From assembly GCA_029783825.1 (NCBI GenBank), contig JAREIK010002415.1:1827006-1891005 (forward strand): a stretch of DNA of 64,000 nucleotides. The letters are read 5' to 3'. Shown here one piece after another: positions 39,793-51,314 of this stretch. The notes under the pieces are model-generated. The model saw only the letters and a list, made by a program, of their open reading frames with translations. It did not search any database and was not told the DNA's origin. Numbering within the stretch: the first letter of the stretch is position 1; every line of letters starts with the position of its first letter. This DNA is from Sapria himalayana (Eukaryota; Streptophyta; Magnoliopsida; Malpighiales; Rafflesiaceae). A program made the position numbers and the translations under genes.

Positions 39793-41389
39793 TTGCACTT
39801 CTCCATGTTGTAAGAGCTTTCTTAATTTGGCTCAAATTTTTTCCTTTACATGCTCTTGATAAATTTGTTAGTAGACTTTCTTTAGAATGTTTCTCAAGTG
39901 TCAATGGTATCTATGATTGTGTGTGTGTGTGTGTGTGTGTGTGCATAGAGAAGTACAATACTAACTAATTACATAGAGGATGTGTTTATCTTGATTGTAT
40001 CTATGATACTCATTATTTGAAAGTATTATTCTATTTTTGAACTGAAGCTATCTACCTCTTTATTGTGTTTTTAGATCCATGAATAACTTTTGTTTTGATA
40101 CTACTTGACATGAGGTTGTTCGAGAAATTACATCATCTTATTTTAACTTTATAGCTCTCTCATAAGTCTTTTTAATACTTTCATCTTTGCATATAGATTT
40201 CACTATGAATTTTAAGTTACCTTCTTTTTTGAATGAAAATGTTTTCAATAATAACTTTTAGGATCACTTACACATCCTTTCTGAATTTCTCCTTCATGGA
40301 GACTACTCATTGTTGTTTTTAATATTCTCAAATTTATTTAGTATGTTCACATTGGTTATCTCCACTTTATCATAAGCAATATCCATTGAATTTATTTTTT
40401 TTTTCTTCTTTACATCATGAATAAGATATCGATTTTAAGATTGATTTTATAGTAATATTATTTTTGATACTACTTATTGTGAGTCACAACCTCTTGTATG
40501 TATAATTTCAAACTATTAATTATTTGTCTATGATAGCCTTAGTTATCCAAATCCTTGCTCACTTGCATAAAACTCAAAAAGCACACAAAAATAACACAAT
40601 AGATATAATTAAAAAGAAACTATTTCTCAAATAATTGTGAGAAAAAACAATTGAGGAGAACATCTCCTTATACATGAAGAAATTCATCCATGAACGATTG
40701 AGATTGTGTCCACATCACAATCTTAAATATTAGGTATAAAATAAAAATTCATTAAGAATTCTAGAAAATTGATGTCTTAGACACAGAATTCTCTATAATT
40801 TTAAAAAATTTTGGATTCTTATATTTTATTGATTTTTTAAGATTTTCTTGAACATCTAGAATTATTTTAAATATTTTGGATTTCATTTGTATGTGTATCT
40901 AATGAGTTTTGATGCATGTGCATATATATTATTTTTTTATTTATGTTTGTCAGTTCTATTTTTTTGTTATCTCTTTATTTGTCATTTAGGATGTAATGGA
41001 ATGTTCAACTAAAAATATATACATGTATAGACATATAGTAGATAATGAAGAAGGCGACTTCATACTTTGAGCAATGTATTAGATTTCATACTTTTGTTTA
41101 TATTTAGGATTTGATTTTTAAGGAATGACAATGGAAATGAATTATCATCTAGGGCATATTGATTCATCATCAGCATAAAATTATATTTCTAATATATTTA
41201 GAATCAATCATATAAGTTTTAGCTCTATAAGCAATATGACTATCATATAAATTCTCACATAATTCTAATTTATGTATATATTTTTGATTATTCTCATTTC
41301 AAGATGCTAGAGATTTGCTTATTTTATATATTTATAATTAGTTTATTAATCTAAATATTTTTTTAATTGAAGATATGCATTATTTTCTA
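39298..41389. other. AT-rich DNA with microsatellites
   Basis: Holds (TA)n at 39755-39790 and (GT)n at 39918-39943. Copia-like fragments are suspected around 40050-40480 (TAGTATCAAAAATA on the minus strand recalls a primer-binding site) but cannot be supported by domains. Confidence 0.4.
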
Positions 41390-41926
41390 TTCATATCTTT
41401 GAGATAATGAACTTTTAGGGGTAAAATATGAATAATAGAATCTATACTATTTTTCTTTTAACTTAACATATTCTTCTATCACATAAGAATTTATATTATA
41501 TTATATTTTATCAAACATATATTAATTTTATGATTTATATGTTTTGATTTTGATTTTCTTTTAAATTATATATTCTAGTTTTTGATCTAAATCTTTATTA
41601 TTAATTTATTATTTAGGATAATAGAATCATTTAATAAATACTACATGATATTTTTTCTTGATGTATTATCAATTCATTTAAAATAAAAATAAAGAGATGA
41701 GTTTAACATAAATCCTTAATGTAATTTGACTGAAATAAAAATTTTTTTTGTTGATGATAAATTTCATTGCTGTTATGATTTATAGTATTATTTTTTTATT
41801 TTTTATGGGAGCATCCAATCTATAGGTTGTCTTTATCATATTTCTTTATTTTATATGAATGTGTTTATATGATATTTTTATTCGAGTGATTATGGTTTAT
41901 ATTTATTATTTTGTTGCCAAAATTCA
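41390..41926 (+). repeat. 5' LTR of the nested copia element (left edge approximate)
   Basis: Ends ...TTTATTATTTTGTTGCCAAAATTCA, matching the end of the 3' LTR (...TTTATTATTTTGTAGCTTAAAATTCA at 51314). Preceding segments align loosely (GTGTTTATATGATATTTTTAT with GTGTTTGTATGATATTTATAA). The LTRs are well diverged, implying an old insertion. Confidence 0.6.
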
Positions 41927-41929
41927 ATT

Positions 41930-41946
41930 TGGTATTACAGCCAAAT
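41930..41946 (+). other. Copia primer-binding site
   Basis: TGGTATTACAGCCAAAT lies three bases after the LTR end and resembles TGGTATCAGAGCCAGGT, complementary to the 3' end of initiator tRNA-Met, the usual copia primer. Confidence 0.7.
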
Positions 41947-42089
41947 CCTAGGGTATGTGTGAGTGAGTCTTATTAATCCTAGTTGTAGAATTGAATGCAT
42001 TGTGCTAGCACAATGCATGCACACATGTTTTGGAAGAAGGGCACATAGTAATTGTGCACTTCCTTTTATATCGTTGCACACCTACTATG

Positions 42090-43395
42090 TAAGAGTTCTT
42101 CATCTCTTTCTATTTTTTATTCTTTTTTTCTTTATGTTTTACTTCTTCATCTTCTTCTCTATTTTTTTCTTTTTTTTCATTTTATTTTTATTATGTTCAT
42201 TCTTCATCTTCATCTTTTCTTCTACTTTTTTTCTTTTCTTTTTTTTTGTTCTTTTTTTTTCTATTACTAACTCTCATTTTTCTTCTTTATCATCATCATC
42301 ATCATATTCTTTTTATTTTTTTTCCATTCTACTTATTCTACTTTATTTATTTCTTTTTTTTCTTCATTTTCTTTTTTCTTTTTTTTTCTACTATTTTTTC
42401 ATATTTTTCTATTTTTTCTTCTTTGTATTCCTTTGTTACTATTTTTTTATTTCTTCTCCTTAATCTTTTTATTTTTTTTTATTTTTCCTTTTCCTCTTTT
42501 TCTTCTTCCTTTACTTTTTCTTTTTTATTTTCTATTTTTTTTTATTTTTATTCTTTTTATTCTTTTATATTCATTTTTCTTGCTAGTGCTTCTTTTTTTT
42601 CTTCTTTTTTTCTTTCTACTTCTTCTATTTCTGTTTCTTCTTTTTTATCTTTTTATTCTTCTTGTTTTTCTTTATTATTATTATTATTATTATTCTTATT
42701 CTAATTAGTATTATTATTATTATTATTATTCTTATACTTTTTTTTTCTTTTTATTCTTATTCCACTTATATTTCTTTTTCTTCCTTTTATTCTTTTGTTT
42801 TACTTTTTCTTATTCTTCTTATTCATTTTCTTCTTTTATTTTTTTTTCATCTTATTCTTTGTTTGTTTTTTCTTTTTTTTTACTGACTTTGCTTCTTCTT
42901 TTTTCTTTTTTATATTATTTCTCTATTATTATTATTATTATTCTTGTTCTTCTTTTTCTAATTTTTTTTCTTCCTCATCATCATCATATTATTATTATTA
43001 TTATTATTATTATTCTTCTTCTTCTTTTCCTTCCACTTCATCATCATCATCATCATCTTATTATTCTCTATCTATTTATATTATTACTACTTTTTCTTCT
43101 TTTAATTCTTTTATTCCTTTTTTTTCCTTCTACTTTTTTTTCTATTTTTTTTTCTATTTTTTATTCTTCTTACTATTAGAATTATTATTCTTATGTTTCT
43201 TTTATTTCTACTTATTTCTATTCTTCTTTTTATTCATAATCATCATCATCATTCTTTTCTTTTTTGTCTCATTCTACTTCTTATTTTTTTTATTTTTTTT
43301 CTTCATTTGTTTCTTCTCTTCCTGCTTTTTGTTATTCATCTCCATCTTTTCTTCTTCTTCAACTATTTTTTTTTCTTTTTCTTTGTCTTCTTGTG
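42090..43395 (+). repeat. 1.3-kb polypyrimidine tract (TTC/TTA/ATT repeats)
   Basis: Almost entirely T and C on the plus strand with some A, including (TTA)n near 42676-42695 and 42985-43015, (ATC)n near 42290 and 43040, and TTCTTT runs. The long open frames here are Phe/Ser/Leu/Tyr-rich translations of this simple sequence and are not accepted as genes. It occupies the copia element's leader/gag position. Confidence 0.8.
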
Positions 43396-43639
43396 TTCGG
43401 GTGAGTAAACAAGGTGATTGGCAACAAGTGTGCGCAGTGGTAACATGTGTGTCTTTTCTAGAAGTAGTTTGCATTGTGGATGGAAACAAGCATGTATTGG
43501 CAAGTTATTGATGATAATATATTTTTTTAGATATTTGAATATTTTAGATTTTTTTCGTGTGTTCTTAATTTGTAATTTATTATTGGTTAAGTTAATAATA
43601 TATTATCCTAGTATTAAAAATTTTAATCATAAAATATGA

Positions 43640-44560
43640 GAAATATTAAATTATAAAGATGCTAGACCATTGTATTTTACATGTCAATCTAGTTTGAGTA
43701 TGGATTTAATTCATCTGATGCAATTATGTATGAAAACCTAGTAGAGATGTAATTATAGAGAAATTTAAATTTCTTATTATTTTTGTTGATTACTTTACAA
43801 GATGTGTATGAATATATCTAGTTTGTGATATATAATAAATTTTTATTTAGATTTCATATAAACTAATATAAAATTAATATGATAAAAATATTAAGAAATT
43901 AAGAATTGATAATGTATTTTAGGATGCATTTATTTAATCCATCTTATTAATCAGATATTGTTTTTTATTTTTCTCAATGTAAGCTATTTTAGATCCTACA
44001 TCATTGAGAGATGCTGTTTGGGTTGTCTCATAGTTTTAGATGCATTTTTTCCTTTATTTCTTTTCAGTACAGGATAAATTAGTATTTAGGGTTATAAAAC
44101 ATACTTTCCTTGGATATTTCAATATTTAAAGAGGATACACGTATTTTTTTAAAACATTGATTAGATTTTCATGTGTGTAGATATTGTTTTTTTTTATTTT
44201 AAACTTGTTTTTTAACAGACTAGGAAGAGAGTGAGTTGAATTGTTATATTTGGATCTATTATTTTTTTTCCTTACTTGTTGCCATGCTTGAACTACCATA
44301 ACAATGAGAGTCACCAATCATTTATATTTGAGTTTGTTGGTGCTTAGTATGATGTTACTTTTTTATAATTTTTTATATATACTAACAAATTTACATAATA
44401 TTGATTATGAAGAGTGTGCAATTTTTTGGGAAGGATTATCTTCTTCAGACCTATATGATATGATAGTTCATGAGTTTTTTTAGTATAGACTCATATTGAG
44501 TTAATAATTATGAGACTTGACCACCAAAGATTTAGAGCGTATACTAGGAGAGATGGACAT
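43640..44560 (+). pseudogene. Copia integrase remnant
   Basis: It reads FIIFVDYFTRCV-like sequence near 43780 (family YFVTFIDDYTR), KLRIDN near 43900 (family LRSDNG, holding a catalytic Asp), DAVWVV near 44010 (family W-DAVLTA), then DKLVFRVIKHTFLGYFN and RGYTYF near 44070-44150 (family KLDPKA-KCVFLGYS-QKGYR). RAYTRRD near 44540 recalls the linker to RT. Stops and frameshifts are frequent. Confidence 0.7.
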
Positions 44561-44814
44561 ACTTAGCATTGCTTAGACAGTGATGAGCCTATCGAGGGAT
44601 CTTTCAAAATATATCTTTTATCTTGAACTTTCAATCTTTCATCAAAAGGGATAGATGAGTAATACTCAATACCTAATTTTATATATTTTGTTGTGTTATT
44701 ATTTTGTCTATTTATTTATTTATTTTTTTAATTATTTATCTTGATAATAGATACTAGATATTAAGTATCCCTATGGAACATTATCTCATTGATGAGGTGC
44801 TAGACTATGATATA

Positions 44815-45457
44815 AGATATGCATGTCTTCTATTCTAATTTGACTTGTGAACTAGTACAATGACATTTGAGAAGTTTTATTGTTGGTTTCGTGTGAGTTT
44901 TCATTGTGAAGGCAAATCAAGATGAGAAAATAGATTACTTTTAGGAGATACTTGTTACAAAAGGACTTACTCAGTTTTTTAATATAAATTACTATGACAT
45001 TCTTTCTCTAGTGGGCAAGATGACTTTAATATTGATTCTTATTTCTTTTGTAACATCTTATAATTGGAGGATACACTAACTAAACTTGATGAAAACATAT
45101 TTTTATGGTGACTTGGAGGAAGGTGTATATGTGGAGGTGTAAGAGATACACGTCTTCTACTCTAATGAGATATGAGAATTAGTATCGTGATCATCAAAAA
45201 GTTTTGTTGTTGAATGCATATGAGTATTTATTATGAAGATAAGTCCAAATAAGAAGATGTATTAATTTAATGTGTTACTTATTGCAAAGGAATTTACTCA
45301 GATATTTGATGTTAACTACTATGATACTTTTTCATCAATGACTAAGATGATCTAAATATTGGTTTTTATTTCTCTTATAGCATTTTATAATTGAAGGATA
45401 TACTAACTAAACATGATAAATGCATTTTTTCATGGTGATTTAGAGGATGACGTGTAT
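44815..45457 (+). pseudogene. Copia reverse transcriptase, N-terminal part, duplicated
   Basis: Two diverged tandem units of about 325 bp (44815-45140 and 45141-45457) each cover the same RT segment. Unit 1 reads VTKGLTQFFNINYYD, GKMTLILILISF and YFYGDLEEGVYVE; unit 2 ends INAFFHGDLEDDVY. Both match the copia motif AKM-T-R-LLSLA...DVKNAFLHGDLEEEVYME. The reading stops exactly where the hAT element begins. Confidence 0.75.
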
Positions 45458-46079
45458 AATTTGAATTGTGATTGACTAAGATGTCAATCGGGCATGATTT
45501 GAATTGTGGCAGCTCCGTTTGGCCACAATTACATGTCAGACATGACATGGAGGTGGCTCAGCATGACACTAATCCTTGCCTTCCTTAGCCTAGTTGTGCC
45601 AAGTCAGACTGGCATTGGCACTGGTTAATCAATCTAGTGGGCAAAGTAGTGGTCATTGCCATGATGCCACTAGATTGGATTGACCAGGCAAACCAGCATA
45701 GTAGCCATCCAGTATAATCCAATGACCACTACGATTTTGTTGTGCAAGTGCCATTGGCTATAATTAATATTTTATTTCCATTGGCTATAATTTAAATAAT
45801 TTATTTTAAAAATATAATTTTAATTTTTAAAAATTAAAAAATTAAAATTAAATTGCATTATAGTCTATACTCATTATAAATTAAAATGAATAAAATTCAT
45901 TGCTCAATAAAAAAATATATTCATTTCATGATTTTGATTTAATTATGATATCACAAATTATAACAAATTAAAAAATTATAAAAGTTCGTCACGACATTGA
46001 TAATGAATGATAATCAACATCAACAACACACATGTTAGTCTTGTAATATTCATAATCAATTTGTATGCATATGGTTCAA

Positions 46080-49000
46080 ATTGTTAAGTCTAATTCTGAA
46101 GCTTGTAGTCATAATAGTAGTCTTGATATCTTTGATCTCGTATGAATCATTATCTACTAACTACTTTGATTCTATGCTAGACATTGAAGAAGGTAGTAGA
46201 TCACGTGTCATCATTAATTGTTTGAGATATGTTGATTTATATGATTTTTACTAACTTAATATATTTAAATTTTTATTGTCATCATTGATAGAATAAAATA
46301 ATAATTGATATCAAAATTTTGAGATAACTTATTCTTATTTAATGGAAAATTCTATCATTTGCTCTTAGGTAATTGAATGACATAGTTTTCATGTTTAAAT
46401 ATGGTATCAATGTTCGTACTTGAAGATTTGTTAAAATTATAATAACTAGTATCATAATATTTAAATATATTATCTAATTACTCCTAAATTCTATCATTTG
46501 TTTCTTTTATAGATTTATGCATGTTGATATATATTTTAATAAGTTATCTCATATAGATCACGTGTCATCATTAATTGTTTGAGATATGTTGATTTATATG
46601 ATTTTTACTAACTTAATATATTTAAATTTTTATTGTCATCATTGATAGAATAAAATAATAATTGATATCAAAATTTTGAGATAACTTATTCTTATTTAAT
46701 GGAAAATTCTATCATTTGCTCTTAGGTAATTGAATGACATAGTTTTCATGTTTAAATATGGTATCAATGTTCGTACTTGAAGATTTGTTAAAACTATAAT
46801 AACTAGTATCATAATATTTAAATATATTATCTAATTACTCCTAAATTCTATCATTTGTTTCTTTTATAGATTTATGCATGTTGATATATATTTTAATAAG
46901 TTATCTCATATAGATCACGTGTCATCATTAATTGTTTGAGATATGTTGATTTATATGATTTTTACTAACTTAATATATTTAAATTTTTATTGTCATCATT
47001 GATAGAATAAAATAATAATTGATATCAAAATTTTGAGATAACTTATTCTTATTTAATGGAAAATTCTATCATTTGCTCTTAGGTAATTGAATGACATAGT
47101 TTTCATGTTTAAATATGGTATCAATGTTCGTACTTGAAGATTTGTTAAAACTATAATAACTAGTATCATAATATTTAAATATATTATCTAATTACTCCTA
47201 AATTCTATCATTTGTTTCTTTTATAGATTTATGCATGTTGATATATATTTTAATAAGTTATCTCATATAGATCACGTGTCATCATTAATTGTTTGAGATA
47301 TGTTGATTTATATGATTTTTACTAACTTAATATATTTAAATTTTTATTGTCATCATTGATAGAATAAAATAATAATTGATATCAAAATTTTGAGATAACT
47401 TATTCTTATTTAATGGAAAATTCTATCATTTGCTCTTAGGTAATTGAATGACATAGTTTTCATGTTTAAATATGGTATCAATGTTCGTACTTGAAGATTT
47501 GTTAAAACTATAATAACTAGTATCATAATATTTAAATATATTATCTAATTACTCCTAAATTCTATCATTTGTTTCTTTTATAGATTTATGCATGTTGATA
47601 TATATTTTAATAAGTTATCTCATATAGATCACGTGTCATCATTAATTTTTTGAGATATGTTGATTTATATGATTTTTACTAACTTAATATATTTAAATTT
47701 TTATTGTCATCATTGATAGAATAAAATAATAATTGATATCAAAATTTTGAGATAACTTATTCTTATTTAATGGAAAATTCTATCATTTGCTCTTAGGTAA
47801 TTGAATGACATAGTTATCATGTTTAAATATGGTATCAATGTTCGTACTGAAGATTTGTTAAAACTATAATAACTAGTATCATAATATTTAAATATATTAT
47901 CTAATTATTCCTAAATTCTATCATTTGTTTCTTTTATAGATTTATGCATGTTGATATATATTTTAATATGTTTCTCTCATTTCATCTAAACCCTAGGATT
48001 TATATAGGTAGCTAAATAATAATGAGATAGAATCTTTGACAAATATTTAAATTTTGTAGTTTTTATCTTATTAGTCATGATATTAAAATTAAGGTATTTT
48101 TATATTTGCTAATCATGTACTAATATTATATATGTATCTAATTACAATATATGTGTTAAGTGTGTACAAAAATATACATATGTTTGTTGTAAAAAAAAAT
48201 CTCCAAGAATTTTAACAATAAAATTATTATCTTTAAGGCTAAAATATTAATAATAAATTTGTTATTTTTAATATTAATATAGTTGAATTTCATACTTTGA
48301 TAGCTAACATATGAATTTAACATCAAATAGATATAATTATAATGATGTCTAATATTTATTTTATATTTTACATTTTATATTTTTTAGGCATGTTGACAAA
48401 CATCTAGTATAAAATCTTTGTTGTATATTAGGTATCCTAAGATATTTTATTAAGTTTATTATATTTTTTAATATAGAGAAATTATTTTTTTTTGCTCTAA
48501 CTATTAGGTTAATTATGTGACATATATATCTAACATGACAATTTTTAATTAAGAGTCCATTTTTAATATTATTAAATATAATATTAAAAATTTTATTTTG
48601 AATATCATATTTTATAAAAATCCTTGTCAGACACTCATATATGATTGGGTTATCATGAGAACCGAAGATCTCAAGAAATATTAATTTTTTTTTAGTTTAC
48701 TTATTATTAATATAATGAGCGGTGACACATACAAATGCAGCATAAGCATGACTAGTCAAGTTGTTTGATGTCATGGAGACAAATATACTCTATTTCTTAA
48801 TTTTGTTAATTATTAATTATATTTTAAATTTAAAATATTTTATTATATTATTTCTAATAGTTGACATATAAATTTTATGATAAATAGGTTGAAAGTAAGT
48901 TTGCATTATATAAACTAGTCTATGATTCTTCAAAAATTTAATTAGAAGACTCATATTTATAATTAATTTTGTCATATTTTTTTTTCAAATTTATTTCAAT

Positions 49001-49260
49001 AAATGAAAGAGATCAATAAATATAAAGTTAATCTAATTTCAAAGATGATGTTGTTATGTTAGATTTGAATAAATTTTAATATATTATATTTTTTGATATA
49101 TTAGTTAGTATATCTCTTATGATGATCAATATCACTAGTACTCTTATATGCATATTATTTTTATAATATATATATTGTATCGAATCTTATCTGATTCTCA
49201 AAATTTTTATTTTTAATAATATTAAAGTGTGTCTACCCTACCAATTTTTTTAATTTTTAT
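46080..49260 (-). pseudogene. hAT transposase 2, strongly decayed
   Basis: It aligns at nucleotide level with hAT transposase 1 (560-2530) in the same order: 48590-49080 corresponds to 1830-2250 (for example ATAATGAGCGGTGACACATACA against TAGTGGGCGGTGAGTCATATA), 49180-49250 to the BED region, and the 357-bp units to 823-1180. Stops are dense and the C-terminal region has been tandemly amplified. No function remains. Confidence 0.7.
46201..47984. repeat. Five tandem 357-bp copies of a hAT transposase segment
   Basis: TCACGTGTCATCATTAATT begins at 46201, 46558, 46915, 47272 and 47629, a strict 357-bp period; the fifth copy has lost one base. Only a few substitutions separate copies. The unit corresponds to the dimerisation-domain part of hAT transposase 1 (about 823-1180). 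Confidence 0.95.
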
Positions 49261-50141
49261 ATTTTTTCGTCACATATGTTTAGAATAATGAAAAAAAAAT
49301 TATAGTTTTAGTCTTGAATATTTTTATCAAGTTGTCTTTATTATTTATGTCTATGTTTGATTTATTTTTATAATATTAATTATTTGTTATTTTTTAATCT
49401 TGGAGACTGGGCTGAAAATAGGAGATTAAAATTTTTAAAATTTTTAATTATTATTATTAATTTATATATAAATCTAAAAATTGTTAAATAAAATAAAATA
49501 TTTTCTACACAATATATATCTTAATTTTATGTGGACAACAAATACTTTTTCACCTTCACCTCATATTTTTATGCCTAAAAGTTTTAACTCGACCAAAATA
49601 ACTTAGATTATCCAAATTAAAATAAAATATGTAAATAAAAAATTGTGGACACAGATAAAGTACAATGACACCATGAGAGCTAGGACAGGAGATAAAAGAT
49701 GATTATTAATAAATAATAAAAAATAAAATTAAGTAATATACTATTTATAGATTTTTTTTAATTAAAAAGTATATATGTTTTAAATTTTAAAGATCAAAAT
49801 CTTACATCCTTTAGATTTTGGCATTTAGTTGTTGGATGTAATCAAAAGGTTGAAGCAAATAAGAACAAATTAATTTTTTTTTTAATTTAGGCTGACATAC
49901 TAGTGATAGGCACTTGCATTTTGTCGAAAGCATCCGTTTTAAATTGACTATTTTTTAAAAATATGGTTGTGCCACATATTGTGATGGTGTGCTAGATATG
50001 CCGGCCATGCTTGACATGACAAGAGGACCATGCGACTCTGGCTTGGGACGACACAATTTTAGTCATGTCGGGTTTAGTACAGTAGAATAATGTCATGCTG
50101 TGGGCCAAGCTCGAGTTGTTTGACTCATTTGACATTTCTAG

Positions 50142-50540
50142 ACGTATATGTAGAACAATTATTTGAGTTTCAAACAAAATAATCAAATATACTTTATAGA
50201 TTGTGAAAGGTGGTGTATGATTTGAATAAGTCATTGAGAGTATTGTTTGCAAGATTTTCATAAATAATTACTTCATTTGGATTATACATATTAGTTATGC
50301 ATTTTTATTTTATTTTTTCTAAAGGAGAGCTAATAATAGAGTAGTTTTGTTGATTATTTACTTGAATGATATTTTGATTATGAGAAATAAGAATTTGTGT
50401 GCCACTCAACTGAAAGGATATTTTTAGAGTGATACTCTTGTAGAGTTTGATCTTTTGAGTTGTACTATAGTAAAAATGCTTATTGATTTAGGTATCTATT
50501 TTACCTCTGATGTGATTTATAGTTGAATCAACTATTTGTA
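50142..50540 (+). pseudogene. Copia reverse transcriptase, C-terminal part
   Basis: It resumes the copia frame on the far side of the hAT element: DVYVEQLFEFQTK, YRL-KVVYDLNKSLRVLFARF and ITTSFG, matching EVYMEQPPGF, CRL-KALYGLKQAPRAWF-RF and SFG. The catalytic-site block near 50340-50390 reads LLIIYLNDILIMRN, where the usual YVDD is changed to YLND, followed by IDLGIYF near 50480. Stops are present. Confidence 0.8.
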
Positions 50541-50767
50541 GGAGAATTATATGAAGATTAAAAATTTGTTTATGCTTAAACTATATATATCATATGTATC
50601 TAGTATAATTAGTTATTTTAGATTTTTCTCTGTATATTCATATTGATGCAGCTCTTTGCATGCTAATGTATATGTAAAATTGTTCAAAACTTGTGATCTC
50701 TTTTAGGGATTTTATATACTAATAGTTGATCTAATATTCAGATTTAATTTACACATCATCATGTGTT

Positions 50768-50777
50768 AAGAGGGGGA
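50768..50777 (+). other. Copia polypurine tract
   Basis: AAGAGGGGGA directly before the 3' LTR, the priming site for plus-strand DNA synthesis. Confidence 0.6.
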
Positions 50778-50779
50778 CT

Positions 50780-51314
50780 ACTAAAAGGTTTTGTACTTTT
50801 ATTGGAAGCATCTTTGTTTATTAAAAAAGTAAGAGATGATTACTTTTAAGATATTTTGGATGTGATAACTGATCGAAAAGATTGAACATTTATTTTTTTT
50901 CTCTTACTGTGATTGTTATTCAATAAGAAAATAGACTTTAATCGTGTGTTTCATGAGAATGCAAAAAATATATAGATGAATTAACTTTTTTATGAAGAAG
51001 ATTTAAGATTAGATTATTAATAGAATATATATTCAAACAAATTAATAACTAACATACATTTTAATAAAGGCCTTAAAGATGCTTAGTCTTATATTCTTTT
51101 TTAAAACTTGGTGTTCTATGCCTTTATGCATCAGTTTTAGAGGGTATGTTGTGCTTTATAGGTTCTTTTTATTTATTTATTTTATATATTTTAATGTATT
51201 TATAACTTGTATGTTGTCCTAATCCTATTTTTCTGTTTTATAGGGATGTGTTTGTATGATATTTATAATAGAGTCATTATATTTTATATTTATTATTTTG
51301 TAGCTTAAAATTCA
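50780..51314 (+). repeat. 3' LTR of the copia element
   Basis: About 535 bp from the polypurine tract to ...AAAATTCA. Its end matches the 5' LTR end. A related diverged segment occurs at 56500-57230. Confidence 0.6.

Larger units (their letters stand above)
45458..50141 (-). mobile_element. hAT DNA transposon 2 inserted in copia RT
   Basis: Flanked by ACGTGTAT (45450-45457) and ACGTATAT (50142-50149), an 8-bp target duplication with one mismatch. The ends are CTAAGATGTCAATCGGG-like (45476) and TTGACATTTCTAG (to 50141), hAT-type inverted repeats, with GC-rich GCCATG/TGACATG subterminal DNA at 45480-45740 and 49970-50120. About 18 extra bases at the left edge repeat ATTTGAATTGTG and suggest a local rearrangement. 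The transposase remnant is on the minus strand. Confidence 0.8.
41390..51314 (+). mobile_element. Ty1/copia retrotransposon with nested hAT
   Basis: Order on the plus strand: LTR, PBS (41930), polypyrimidine tract, integrase, reverse transcriptase split by a hAT element, short tail, polypurine tract (50768), LTR. Gag is unrecognisable and RNase H is missing. Removing the hAT leaves about 5.2 kb. Confidence 0.75.

Noticed and set aside
40050..40500. Second copia primer-binding site and gag on the minus strand
   Set aside because: Only a short TAGTATCAAAAATA match; no supporting domain or paired LTR.
42090..43511. Long open frames of up to 238 codons, Phe/Ser/Tyr-rich, seeming to encode membrane proteins
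   Set aside because: They are translations of T/C simple sequence, open in several overlapping frames, with no domain.
46201..47984. CRISPR-like array
   Set aside because: The units are 357 bp with no short repeat/spacer alternation, and derive from a hAT transposase in a plant genome.
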